Origin: Epiperipatus broadwayi
Taxonomy: Eukaryota; Onychophora; Udeonychophora; Euonychophora; Peripatidae
Direction of reading: 5' to 3'
Assembly: GCA_028023455.1 (NCBI GenBank)
Contig: JAQFVV010000013.1
Location: 12,376,579-12,440,578, forward strand
DNA: 64,000 nt
In this document: in pieces, positions 48,531 through 60,379 of the stretch
Layout: each line of letters begins with the position of its first letter
Position numbering within the stretch: position 1 is the first letter of the stretch
The notes under the pieces: generated by a model
Databases searched by the model: none
What the model saw: the letters and a program-made list of their open reading frames with translations, nothing else
Told to the model about the DNA's origin: nothing
Translations under genes and position numbers: made by a program

Positions 48531-49994
48531 ATCATAATAACAAAGTGCAAAAGTTCAACACAAAATTATAAAATCAAAAATAATACCAACTACTTTATAC
48601 ATAGAAAAAATACTGAAAACATTACATGTAACCTTAATAACTTTAATATTTTTTTCATGTATGAAACAGTATTAGCATAGCCTTTAATTTCTTACATTTC
48701 TGTGATAAATTTTTCAAACTTTTTAAAATATTATATAGTAATAAAAAATGAGGAAATAAAATAACCCCTACTTTTACAATATCGCATCCATTGTCAAGCA
48801 TTTTAAATGAAGGGGCGATAATTACAATTAAATCAGAGAAGAAGGGAAAAACTATGAAATTAAAAAAAAAAAAAACAGATGAAGAAATAAAAAAATTGTT
48901 GTCAAAACTATATATTAAGTAAAATATGTCACATAATCAAAAGAATGCAATAGTGATATTGGCATTTAAGATATTAACTATTATAGTCTTCTGTTTGTTT
49001 CATGCAAGATTTTTTCTATGATAATTACAAATTATGTATAATGACTTTTGAACTCAAACCAACCAAAAGCACAGAATGGTTTTAAAAAGCATAGTGAATT
49101 ATATTCCAAATTTTGAGAAAAGTTATAGAAAGGATTACTGAATGCACATTGCCATTGCACTTTGGATTTGTAGATTAAAAAGAGAAATTTGATTTTATAA
49201 ACATTTCCACAATGATTAACACTTTGGATCATAAAGATATTAGACACAAAATATTCTAAAATATATTTGTTAAAATATCCAGTACTATTTTACAGGGGTT
49301 TTACAAGAAGAATTAAATGAATTGCTAAAGGAGTAAATGCAAATTTTCCAATTGTAATAATGCTTCAGAGCTTCAAGGAATATTGCAAGAATTACAAAAT
49401 AAAAGTTAAATAGTCTAAAGCAATGTTCAATTGATTTTCTCAGAAGAAAATTATAGTGATTGATATTCATGAATAAACTTACATCAAATTATTAACATGA
49501 ATACAATAAATAAAATTAATCACAGAATTAATATTGGATTGGCGTAAATAACTCAATATTAAATGTAATTAAAAGAGATTTGTAATAGATGATTTTTTCC
49601 AGTTTTTATATATATGGTTCTGAAACTATTTTAGGATCATTCATTAAAGTATAGAGAGATGCATTTTAGGAGTAACAAAAGAAATTGAAAACAAAATATG
49701 AAGGTAAAAGAAAACTGGTATAATTTACAATACTGAAAAAATTAAAAGACTAAAATGGAGCTGAACCAGTCATATTGCTAAAAGAAATAATAGATTAACA
49801 TTTAAAATTTTAAACTGGATTCCAAGAGGTTGCAAAAGACCTAGAAAGAGACAATATGTAGTGTTGGAGTACATAATGATCAGTATGACAAAGCTTATTA
49901 AACTGCAGGACCTGAAATGCTGCCACAGGGCACTACTAGGCAGATGGCCTAGAATTAGGTTTGAAGAAATTCTCCATTTTTGAAATCTGACCCA

Positions 49995-51370
49995 AACATT
50001 AATTTTTATTTATTTATTTATGTAGCATAGTCAGCCAAACTCTCAAGAACCTAATTACTGTACTCAAATACCCATTAACATAAGGCACATTTCTAATACA
50101 TAACTTATAAACTCAGACATACACACAAGTAACATTATCAAATCAAACTTTTATTGTTCTCTAATAATCTGTGTATCATCTACCCAAGTGAGACAATCTT
50201 CTTTTCACCTTTTTTTCTCCTCAACTCTGCTCAAATAAAAGTACTCTGGCTAGATGTATTACATGTTTGATTACTATTTCACTGGATCAATCCAAACGTT
50301 GCTATTTGGGTTATGTGAAAGAACTCACAATTCTAAATTGGCAATAAGTATCTCTGTGATCTATTATCAATTTATTTACCTATCCCTGCTACCTTTTCAA
50401 TATAGTCTCTCTCACAAGCACATACACATATGCAGAGCAAAACAAAAATGGATACAAGACAAAATGTATAAAAGATCATATTGTTTAAAACTATTATGAA
50501 TGTATATAAGACAATCCAAAACCAAGTTCTATTGAGAGAAATGTCAATTTTCCAAACATATTTTACCATAGGATATGAAATGAGTCTCTAAACTACATCA
50601 AAAAATATCCTAGGGTTCACTTGAAGAAACAGTTCATAATTACCCACTCTGTTGCAGTGCTGTTACTGTTGACTGAATTGACATTGACTTTCCCTGATAC
50701 ATTTAACTGGTGGCTATCAGATTGTCAAATTCGCTCATGGGTGAGAGGTTCCTGCATTTGAAACCATTTGCCTGTGTGTTTCTTTCATATGACTGAATTG
50801 TCCTGGCCTACAGTATTACAATCTTAGCTAGCTGGGTTGCACCTTTCTTTCCAGGACTTATCAATTCCTGCAATGACATCAGGCTCAGCAAAGGTAGCAA
50901 GGCTTCCTGAGAAAGAGTCTGATTTTTCTAGCCAGAAGACATTGTACATTCACTGCTGTAAAGTTTTTTTTAATATCAATTTTCCTTCAACACCTACTGC
51001 TTACCAATCCCCTCTTCCCTCCTTTTTTCTCTTTTTTTTTTTATTGATATATAAGATATGCACATACATTATACACTTTAATAATTTGTTTAATTAAAAA
51101 TATAAGACAAATAAAGTAAAAAAAAAATATTAAACTAAAATCATTAAGTTAGAATAATAAAACATCTCCATATGAGATGGAAAAATACTACCTCAGTAAG
51201 TTGAATGGATAAATATTGAATCAATTAAAAATATTTGCTGGATGGAATGGAATAGAGAAGGCTCTGAAGATTAGAAATTTTTTTTTATCCTGCAGAGGGA
51301 CTAATAATGGTTAAAAATTGATTTATATATATATGTAATAATATTATGATTCGATGTCTGTATTTTTAAA
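49995..51370. other. Intronic DNA without recognisable gene
   Basis: Somewhat less AT-rich between 50600 and 51050 but without a motif-bearing frame. The plus frames at 50254-50499 and 50837-51097 have no recognisable domain. Confidence 0.45.
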
Positions 51371-51380
51371 AGCAATATAC

Positions 51381-51504
51381 GTAATTATATAACTGAATAT
51401 TTGTAAATACAGTAACTTAATTAAAAAAAAAAAAATTATCCACTTAGGAGCGCTTTCGATTATCCCAGTAATCTGTATTTACAAATATTCAGTTATATAA
51501 TTAC
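51381..51504. mobile_element. MITE-like element with 32-base perfect inverted ends
   Basis: The first 32 bases (51381-51412) are the exact reverse complement of the last 32 (51473-51504). The 60-base interior has an A-run and then a less AT-rich patch (CTTAGGAGCGCTTTCG). No open frame. The size and structure suit a miniature inverted-repeat element; the flanks TATAC and ACACAT give no clear target duplication. Confidence 0.75.
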
Positions 51505-51536
51505 ACATATAATGATAAATAATATTTTAATAATGA

Positions 51537-51632
51537 ATAACTATAACAACACGTGAAAATTTTACAAACGTATTTAAATAATAATTATTATTTAAATACG
51601 TTTATAAAATTTTCACGTGTTGTTATAGTTAT
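51537..51632. repeat. Near-perfect 96-base palindrome
   Basis: Centred near 51584.5 with essentially no loop; ATAACTATAACAACACGTG at the left is mirrored by CACGTGTTGTTATAGTTAT at the right, with one or two mismatches near the middle of the arm. Only 32 bases from the neighbouring MITE-like element. Confidence 0.85.
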
Positions 51633-51639
51633 ATATATA

Positions 51640-52885
51640 TATATATGCATTACTTTTTGCGAATAACTTTAGAATATTTTGAATTTATAATATGTGAACT
51701 GAATTTAATCATTTTTATACATCTATTGTTTATTTTCTCTAAATCTTTGAAAAATAATGGCTAGAAAATTAGACCTATACATATTTTTATACAATTTTAG
51801 AACATTATAGCTATAAATCTTAATAGCTTTCATATAGCATGTATTCTTATACAACTAATGCATTAACACTGTCAGACTGAAGCATGCTATAATATTTATT
51901 GTTATAAATTTTTTAATATTTGTAATAAAGATTTAGTACATATATTTTAAGCAGTTTCAAACTGCTATTATATTAGATGAATATGATCAGTAATAAAGAC
52001 TTTCACAAATGTATTTGTTATAATGGTCTGCCATAGTTTACACCCCTAAGTTTGAACATAATTGTAGCTTGGAAATTTTTTTACAGTAGCTGAGGATTTT
52101 CAAATAGATGAAGAGCACTCTTTAAATAGCCAAGCTTGAAAACCTTTTAATTATTGATCACACAATCTGTATTTAGCTAATCTTAATTGATAAAGCGAAA
52201 CAAAACAAAAAACAACAACAACAACACAAAACTATTATTGTCAGGAAATCAACAAATATTAATTGGAAATCTACAGATTTTTTTTGGAATCAAAAGTTAT
52301 TAAACTGACTAGAGCCTACAGATAATGCCTAAAATCTATAGGTATTGATTGATCTTTGGATGTTTATAGGAATTAATTCCAATATGCAGGTATGGATGTA
52401 ATCTTTAGAAATTGATTAAAATCATCAGACGTTCATTTAAGTATATAGGTATTTACTAGAATTTGGGATTAAACTGACTTATACATACGTATTGCTTATT
52501 TTAAAAAAAATCATGGATTAGATAAATGTCATTGCCATATTTTACAAGCATCTATTTAAGTTAATTGTCTTAAACATTTTAAAATAAGATACTAATTGCA
52601 GGCACTGACTGGAATTTATGAATATTAATTAATCTATGGATTATGATGCAAATTTACAGATTTTTTGGAAATTAGGCATTGACTAGTATCTATAAATATC
52701 GATTAGAGTCTTCAGGAGTAATTGAAGTTGTATATTCTAAATGAATTTATATGAATATCAACAAGTTAAATGCAAAAAAAAGTAAGTCAAGAGAAATTAA
52801 TGATAGTAACAATTAATTAACATTTATTAACCATATATATATATATCATATTATTATTACTATTTGCGGGATATTCCGTGTAGTA
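51640..52885. other. Intronic AT-rich DNA, nothing recognised
   Basis: No motif-bearing open frame. The stretch 52260-52760 repeats words such as GATTGAAATC/GATTAAAATC and ACAGATT loosely, which may be an old degenerate tandem array. Confidence 0.45.
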
Positions 52886-52893
52886 AAAAAGCT

Positions 52894-52943
52894 AAATGCT
52901 GACGTTTCAGTACAATATCAAGTACCTTCCTCAGAGCATCCTC
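52894..52943 (-). ncRNA. Hammerhead-like motif, family 3
   Basis: Minus strand: stem I strand ATGCT (52935-52939), core CTGAGGA (52928-52934, fitting CUGANGA), an extra A, stem II GGTAC-loop-GTACT, GAAAC, then GTC with cleavage predicted between 52901 and 52900, and AGCAT (52896-52900) pairing with ATGCT plus two further G-T pairs. Stem III is essentially GAAAC-GTC with no loop, as in the minimal forms reported for Penelope-like elements, which are thought to work as dimers. The roughly 110-base insert is bounded on both sides by (TA)n runs (52835-52847 and 52952-52971). Confidence 0.6.
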
Positions 52944-52979
52944 TTTCTCAAATATATATATATATATATAATGGACAGT

Positions 52980-54410
52980 TAACATTTTAGATATTTACAT
53001 ACATGATCAATAAAATCTACTCTTCCGCTAATTAGTATTTTTAATTCTCACTGATATTCATCATTAACTATATTCTAACAGTCAATACTAGTCTTAAATC
53101 TAGTTTACAATATTCACAAGTTGATATGAAAATAAAATATCTGCAATCTGTTTATTGCCCTAACCAGCTATTGGCACTTACAGATGTTCAATCTCTGGAT
53201 CCAATCCCTTATTGTGGACAAGGTTCTCCACCACTTTCCAGATTGCTTCTCCTTGGATATTTTTCACTCCAGTCAAATATATTATGACTGCACAAAATGC
53301 AACCACACTAACACAACATCACTGATAGCACCAGGAACATCGCAGTGGCTTTTTTTTCTTTCTACACTCGTTATCTATACATACTCCTTTTTCATATCTG
53401 GTAATCCTGATTTTATTAGTGATCGCAACCTTCTTTTCTTTTTATCACTTCCTATTTCAGCCATAAATTGCCTACAATAAAGATCAGTCTATTTCCAACA
53501 TATTTTTATTTGCACATCTGTCTTTCCTTTTACCACAATTAATTCTTTCAATCTTCATTGTATTAAGCAATTTTCCATTATCATTTCATTTAATCAGTTT
53601 TACCCATTTCCTCTCTGCTTTGTATATATAATGTTAATTTTTTCACAAATATTTTAATGTAACATATATTTGCTAATTCAATTATCATTTCACATTTGCT
53701 TTGTCTTTAAGCAATCTACTTTTGTTGCTCTCTACTTAAAATAACATTTCTATATTTAAACTTTTTTTGTGTTTTCTTCTCATTTGTTTTTCTGGAATCA
53801 TTAAATATGGCTTTCTATCTTATACATTATTACATGTATACATTCATATTTGTAACCAAATACAACAGAAGTATATAGATATTAAATGAGTGAAATTTAT
53901 AGATACTGATTAAGTCTATAAATACTGATTGAAACTTATGGATGATAAATGACAAAGAATTGTGAGTGACATCTATTAAATGACATATTTTTTGAATATC
54001 TTAACATATAGGTGAATATCACTATTTTATATGCAAATAATTACATTAATTCATCTCAAACATTTCAAATAAGTTTAACAAACTATTAGTTCATAGATTT
54101 GAATTCAATTTTGAATTAATGGGGATATCAGATTAATTAAAATATCTGAGAAACCTATAGTATAAGTATTTGGATCAAATTTTTAAAACTAGTGTGTATA
54201 ACATTATTTTGAAGAACATGATATAATATCTGAGTTTTATAAGTTGTTTTCAATCTAATAGTTGATATTTTCTATAAAGCTCAAACCAACTTATTGCTTA
54301 AAAAAAGCCATTACGGCTTCTTTTAAAATTATTTTTAGCAGGATTAGTTAAGAAAAAACTATATATGTTTTATAATTGAACATAAGATAATTTATAAAAT
54401 AAATTTGTAT
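52980..54410. other. Intronic DNA without recognisable gene
   Basis: AT-rich. The open frame 53184-53480 (98 codons) has Cys pairs but no motif I can name. Confidence 0.45.
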
Positions 54411-54417
54411 TATTTAG

Positions 54418-54561
54418 AGTGGAAAACAAAAATAAAGCAAAGAAGAAAATCCTGGCTCAACACATTTAATTCCAAGGATGCAGATGAACTAAGTAAATTC
54501 TATCTTCCTGACTCCACTCTACTTTCTCCTCTGAATGTAAAGGATTTAGTTGGTCCAAAAG
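54418..54561 (+). CDS. Second exon of SnoaL-like (DUF4440-type) protein
   Basis: Acceptor TATTTAG at 54411-54417; donor GGTAAGA with GT at 54562-54563. Read in phase after the single G of the exon at 38607, it gives 48 codons plus one base, so it is a symmetric 1-1 exon with no stop. The peptide has Trp early, then Trp-Leu-Asn-x-Phe-Asn-Ser-Lys-Asp-Ala-Asp and Leu-Ser-Lys-Phe-Tyr-Leu-Pro-Asp-Ser-Thr-Leu-Leu-Ser-Pro, and ends in Val-Gly-Pro-Lys. This is the first helix-helix-strand pattern of SnoaL-like/DUF4440 (NTF2-fold) domains: a helix with a small-residue turn (x-D-A-x-x-L), a YxxD motif, hydrophobics and a G at the strand end. With the signal-peptide exon it predicts a small secreted NTF2-fold protein. 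About two thirds of the domain should be in further exons that I do not find before 64000. Confidence 0.72.
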
Positions 54562-54599
54562 GTAAGATTAGAAAACTGTTTTTTTAATTTAAAATCATT

Positions 54600-55350
54600 A
54601 ATTCCATTAATTAGAATTATTTTTAATGACCACTGGTAATTAATCAAAGCATTACTCTTCCTATTTCAAAAGCAGTGAGTTAAAACAATGAAATATGTTG
54701 ACCTTAAGTAAATCATATATTAAAAACAATAATGTATAAAAATATCAGTGTAAGCCCCCCAAAATGCTATAGAATTAGCAATTAATAAATGCACAACAGA
54801 TAAAAATAAAGAAATAAATTATGGTAATTAGTTAATGTAGAGTATTACAAACAAAAAGAAGGTTTATTGATGGGAGGAACACTAAATGGAATACTAATGA
54901 GAAGATATGACAATAAAAATGCTTCAATTTTGATGAAAAAGAATTATAAAGGAATATTTTATTTTTTATAAAACATATAAATAAACTACATAAAATATTA
55001 AATACAATAGAAAAGAAGAAAATAATAAATTAACATATTTATACATATTGTTGATTTAATCTTACATTAAAGATAGATAAAAATAGAAACATATACACAT
55101 AAAAAATGTGAATAATAATATAGATAATTGGTATTCTAATATAGATAACAAATATAAAATTAATACTTTAAGTTCAAAAGTATATAACACTATAAATTAT
55201 TGTTCTGATATAGAAGACTATAACTAAATTTAAAAAAATTAATAATGAAGGAACTTATAAATAATGATTTCCCAATTAAAATTACAAAAAAAAATAGCAC
55301 AAAGTTAATAAAAACAAAATTAATAAAGAATTATAAGAACAGTTATAATA
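54600..55350. other. AT-rich DNA without recognisable gene
   Basis: Strongly A-rich on the plus strand, with AATAAA-like words throughout. No motif. Confidence 0.45.
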
Positions 55351-55356
55351 ACAAAA

Positions 55357-55466
<110 letters not shown>

Positions 55467-56484
55467 TTATAAAAATTGAAATGGAAAAATTAAACATGCT
55501 TACATAAAGACTTACAATCACAATATAATTAAATATATAAACAAAATTATAAACTAAAAATTCAATATAATTCATTTTAAAGTAAAGAGTAAAAAAAGTA
55601 ACATACATAATTAACATAATGGATGATGAATATATTTTAAGATATAATGAAAATTCAAATAATTATATAAATGGAGTATAAGAATTTGGATGTAAAAAAT
55701 ATATAATTAAGAATATTAAAATTAATTACATAAGTAAAATAAAAAATTCAATGTATATAAGATTAATACAAAATAAATATGATAAAAATTGCTTGTTTAC
55801 TTATATTCAATAGAAACAGAGCATGTACTTGGAAAATATATCATTAAATTGATTAAATGAAAAATTGAAAAAACATCCTAATATATAATTTTAAAACTCA
55901 TTTGAATAAGGATTTAGGTTTAAAAATAGTGCTTTTATAAAGATTATTCATATAAGATTAAGTGATAAAATTAAAAAAAAATAAGTTATAATTATTAAAA
56001 AAAGAGGGAGTTGCTATACAAAGTAAAGTAAAAAAATACCCATGGTCTAAAAATAATATATTCCACACAATAGATTATGCATTGGTAGAGAAAGGGGGAA
56101 TGAATAAAGTACAGAAAATCAAGGTGTTTGATAGTGAAGAGAGAGTATATAATAGTGATCATAATATGGATGGAGAGTAAGTGATAAGAATAAGTTGGAA
56201 GAGTATAAAATACAAGTTGAAGAAACTATGTAAGTGTTGGTTGGGGATTAGTGTAAGGACTCATGTGATGAAATAGAAAAAGTGGCAAATAGGGTTTTAG
56301 GTGAGAATATTCAGAAGAATAAAGGTAATAAAACATGAGAGTTAGTAAAAGTGTAAAAGAGAGGAGAAAAGCATGCAGAGAATATAAGTGTGCTATTAAA
56401 AACAAAGAAGGTGAAAAAGATATTAATGCTAAATGGGAAAGTACTTAGAAAGAAGAAGTTGGCTAAAATAGGTAATTATAGAAA

Positions 56485-57560
56485 ATGAAATTGAATAGTA
56501 AATTGTTGGAGGATATTAATAAAAGTGGAAGAGATGGGAATAAGAAATTTTGGTTTTACATTGAAAGGAGAAATGTAGGGAAGATAGAGGTAGTATTACT
56601 AAATGATGAGAGAAAAGAGTGTAGCTCTAGAGAAGAATTAGAGAGAATATTAAATAGGTATGTAATGGATATAGAAAAGATGTTATATGTAAAAAACAGA
56701 ATGATAGAAAACATGAAAGCATATAGTAATGGAACTATTAGGTTTACAAAAAATGAGCTGAATGAGGCAGGGAAGAAATTGAAAAGTGGAAAGGCAAGAA
56801 GTTTTGATTATGGACAGCAGAGATGGTAATGAATTTAGGGCATAGGGCAAAAGTGAAGCTATTATCATGTTTTAATAAGATGGCACAAAAAAGAGTTTTT
56901 CAGGGAAGTTGGAGTAATACAAGAGAAAGATTATTATTTAAAGGAAAGGGTAAGAATCATAGAAAGTTAAATAATTATAGACCGATAGTGGTAACATCAG
57001 TTTTATATAAAGTTTTTGCATATATGGGGGATGGAAGAGTTGTAAAATGGATGGAAGAGAATAATGTAGTGGGGGAAATGCAAGGAGGTTTTAGGTCAGA
57101 TAGGCATATAAGAGATAGTTTGTTTGTAGTTTCACAACTCATGGATATGAGTAGGAATTCAGGTAGACAGTTATATATGAGTTCTATAGATATAGAGAAG
57201 GCATATGCTAGAGTAATTAGAGAGAGATTATGGGTAAGTTTAGCAAATTTGGGAATGGATGAAGCTTTAGTGGATATTATTAAGAAATTATATGAAAACA
57301 ATTACTATACTTATCAATTAGGAGATATAGAATTAGTTAAAGTTAAAATGGGGTGGAGCTAAGACAAGGATGCCCAAGATCACCTATTTTGTTTTTGCTG
57401 TATTTGAGTGAAATGGAGAGAGCAATAGAAAGACTAGGAAGAGGAATAGAGATACCATTAATAGGTAGCAAGGGATTATATACTTTGTCAGGTCTTATTT
57501 TGTGGATGATGTCTTTTTGTGTGCAGAAAGAGAAGATATGGAAGTTATGCTGAGGACATG
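56485..57560 (+). pseudogene. LINE reverse transcriptase relic
   Basis: Three overlapping open pieces (56485-56829, 56823-57362, 57353-57553) are joined by frame shifts. Blocks: a Lys-Ser-Gly-Lys-Ala segment near 56785, NNYRPIVVTSVLYKVFA near 56965-57020 (motif 1-2), GGFRSDRHIRDSLF near 57085-57125, SIDIEKAYARV near 57180-57215 (motif A, with Ala where the second catalytic-region residue of KAYDRV is usual), LRQGCPRSPILF near 57355-57390 (motif B) and, in another frame, YFVDDVFLC near 57490-57520 (motif C Asp pair). Catalyses target-primed reverse transcription in intact relatives. The frame shifts make this copy inactive. Confidence 0.85.
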
Positions 57561-59288
57561 TGGTGAGTAAAGAGATGGGGATTAAATTTAGTGAAGAAAA
57601 ATCAAATATAATGATGGTTAATACTAGGGAAAGAGAAGATGAAAATTTTTTATTGGGGAATATAACGTTAAGTGTAGTGAATAGATATAGTTATTTGGGA
57701 ATCATCTTAAGTAATCATAAAAATTGCTTGGGATAAATGGGAAAAAAAAATTGATAAATGAAGCAAAGAAAAGAAAGGGATTGATAAACAAATTAACAGT
57801 GTTTTCATATAATAAATATGATATAGCTTGAATTGTACAGAAAGAAGTGGCAGTAGCAGGGTTAACATAAGGCAATGATGTGTTATGTGTTAGTAAAGAG
57901 GTATTAGACTACTTAGAAAAAATACAAAGGAAAGTAGGAAGACATGCATTAAATGCAGATGTATGGACAGCAAAGGAGGCAAATCAAGGAGAAATGGGAT
58001 ATGAGAGATGCAAAAAGCAAAATGAAAATGTTCTGTAGATGGCAGTTTATGGATAATAAAGCATAGCCAAAATATTATTCGATTGGGTTATGAGTAAAGG
58101 GGAGGCAACAAGATGGGTGAGAAAGGTAATGTGGTATGCAGAAGATTTGGATAAAAAATTTATATAAGTATACTTGCACAAAAGATGGGATGATTGTGTT
58201 AGGAGGATTGTTGAGTGTTATAGTGGTAAGGAATGGGATAGAAGAATAAATGCTTTAATAAAAAATAGGGAGTTGGAGAGATGAAGAACTAGGATGGAGA
58301 GTAAAGAATTTAAATATATATAGAAGTAAATGGAACATTGGGTGTGAGTTAATTTAGGATAATAGCAAGGAAAGTAGTTTACTATTTAAGGCTCAAATAT
58401 GATATTTAGAAACAAGGGAATATACATGTAAATGAAAAAATATGGGTGATTTAGTCTGCAAGTTGTATAAGGAAGGCATAGAAAATAGTAGACATATGTT
58501 AATTCAATGTAAATGCTTAAAAGCAGCAAGGGTACAAATAATGAAGTTGTGGAAGAATAAATATGAACATAAGTGATTATACAGAAAGTGGTTATTGGTT
58601 TTTATGCTGGGTTTGGGAAAAGATAAGGGGGATTTAGATATGAAGGTCATGGAGTTGACAAATATTGTGTTGTGGAAATGGGATGGAGCAGATTATGGGA
58701 AAACTTAGGGTGGGAATGGAAAGGGGAAGTAAAGTGGCTAACAGGTTTCTCTGGACATAGTTACTGAGAGATTCCTGACTCTGTATAAGAAGTCACAGTG
58801 CATCACATCACAGTATGAGAGATGTAAAAATAAAAATGAGTTTGCAATTTGTGGATAATAAGAAAATAGCCAAAATAGTTTTTAATTGGGTTATGAATAA
58901 AGAACAGACAACAATATGGATGAGAAAGGTAGTATAGTATGCAGAAGATTTGGATAAAGACTTTATGTCAGTATACTTATACAAAAGATGGGATGATTGT
59001 GTTAAGAGAATTGATGAGTGCTATAGTGTCATGGAATGGGATAGAAGAATAGATGCATTAATAAAAAAATTGGGAGCTGGAGAGATGGAGAATTAGTATG
59101 GAGAGTAAAAAGAGATTAAATACATATAAAAGTAAACAGAATATTGGTTGCAAGTTAATTTATGATAATAGCAAGGAAAGTAGTTTACTGTTTAAGGTTC
59201 AAACAGGATCTTTAGCAACAAGGTAATATCCACATAAATGGAAAAATGTCGGTGATTTAGTCTGCAAGTTTAAAGTATTAAGCATCTG

Positions 59289-59639
59289 TTGATTGAATGT
59301 AAATGCCTACAAACAGAAAGGATGCAAATAATGAAGTTGTGGGAGAATAAATACAAACAATGTGATTATACAGAAAGTGGGTTCTTGGTATTTATTCTGG
59401 ATTTGGGAAAAGATAAGGAAGATTTAGATATTAAGGCCATAGAGTTAACAAAGATTATATTGTGGAAATGGGATGAGCTGGAGCACGTTAGAGAAGAATA
59501 TGGGAAAAACAGTGTAGGAAAGGGAAGGGAAGATGGCTACCAGGTTTCTCTGGGCATAGTGACTGGGAGATTCCTGGCTGTGAGAGAAGAAAAGCCACAG
59601 TCCATCACATCATATCACAACAGCATAATTAAAATTTAA
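59289..59639 (+). pseudogene. LINE C-terminal fragment
   Basis: Open for 116 codons to the element end. It starts with a Glu-Cys-Lys-Cys pair and contains LWENKY, GFLVFILDLGKDK and IELTKI segments; the same wording is recoverable, more broken, at 58500-58760. Part of the duplicated 3' end of the LINE. The Cys pair may be the end of a zinc-finger-like C-terminal motif. Confidence 0.6.
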
Positions 59640-59847
59640 AAGTTTATTCAGTTACTTGAGTTGGTAGTTATAAAAAAATAAAGTTTAAATATAAATTTAC
59701 TTACAATAAAAATATATAGATTATCTACGAACAATAGATAATAATGATATATAGATAATATAGGTATTAATTCGTTATAATAATTATGAAAAAGCACAAC
59801 AAATTATATTAAATTCATTAAAATTAGATTATAAAGAAATAAATTGT

Positions 59848-59893
<46 letters not shown>
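59848..59893. repeat. (CA)n(TA)n microsatellite
   Basis: CA dinucleotides followed directly by TA dinucleotides. Confidence 0.98.
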
Positions 59894-60221
59894 TTGGATA
59901 AGGTTAATAAAACAAATTAAAAAGTTTAGACAGAATCAATCAAAAAATATGAATAAATTATTAATATATTAAGTTTTTAATAATTTGTGTTTGTTTGAAG
60001 AATTGTCAAGATGGCATTTTAGTTTTAATTATACATTGGACTATTTCCATCTTCTGATATTAAATATTGAATATCTTTAGAAAAATTGTAAACTTTATTT
60101 AAACTTCCTAAATACTTTCAACTGTCAGTAATAGCATACACAAATTAGTGCATAACACATTATTGAGATTGATATTATTCTCCTCTTGCCTTCAGGGTAT
60201 TGCTGGTTCTCCCAGTTATAG

Positions 60222-60306
60222 TATTAGCATAAAAATTAAACTTGGATCTTTAGATATATAAATATTGAATCCAAAATAACACTCTAACCAATTGAGCTAT
60301 GCTGCC
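60222..60306 (-). other. tRNA-like segment in the Penelope 3' end
   Basis: The minus strand begins GGCAGCATAGCTCAATTGGT, TAGAG, an excellent acceptor/D-arm half with a pol III A box and a paired D stem (GCTC/GAGT). The remainder is AT-rich with a possible T-arm (AAGAT/ATTTT) but no good B box. The same position in the partial copy (about 62810-62890) has a related but more degraded sequence, so it belongs to the element. Confidence 0.5.
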
Positions 60307-60379
60307 AAAAACAACAATCAATAGAAATTTCATTACTTAACTAAGAGACTCCTTCTGATTTCTTCACTTTTTTAAGAGC

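Larger units (their letters stand above)
47460..49990 (+). mobile_element. Second RTE element, decayed and interrupted
   Basis: Plus-strand copy of the same RTE family as 38765-41600. Endonuclease fragments near 47544-48060 include SLVIQVKRRYHIQM and HFNARI-like text and a degraded GSDH region near 48010. Reverse transcriptase text is recognisable near 49150-49230 (LHFGFVD then INTLDHKDI) and the C-terminal end at 49740-49850 (RLKWSW, LNWIPRGCKRPRKR). It is interrupted by a SINE at 47829 and by a family-1 fragment at about 48466. Heavily frameshifted and older than the minus-strand copy. Confidence 0.8.
56005..59645 (+). mobile_element. Non-LTR retrotransposon (clade unassigned), decayed, 3' end duplicated
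   Basis: A purine-rich plus-strand LINE. The endonuclease C-terminus is readable at about 56065-56170 (IDYALVEKGG, then NSDHN), then a linker, the reverse transcriptase (56990-57530) and a long C-terminal region to about 58810. The last 800 bases are present twice: about 58004-58810 and 58815-59640, head to tail, including GGCTAACAGGTTTCTCTGG-like and CACAGTCCATCACATCA-like ends. The second copy is a separate 5'-truncated insertion or a tandem duplication. It is of a different family from the RTE and Jockey/CR1 elements here. Confidence 0.8.

Noticed and set aside
53184-53480. 98-codon open frame in the intron
   Set aside because: No recognisable domain, no splice context and low-complexity ends; treated as chance.
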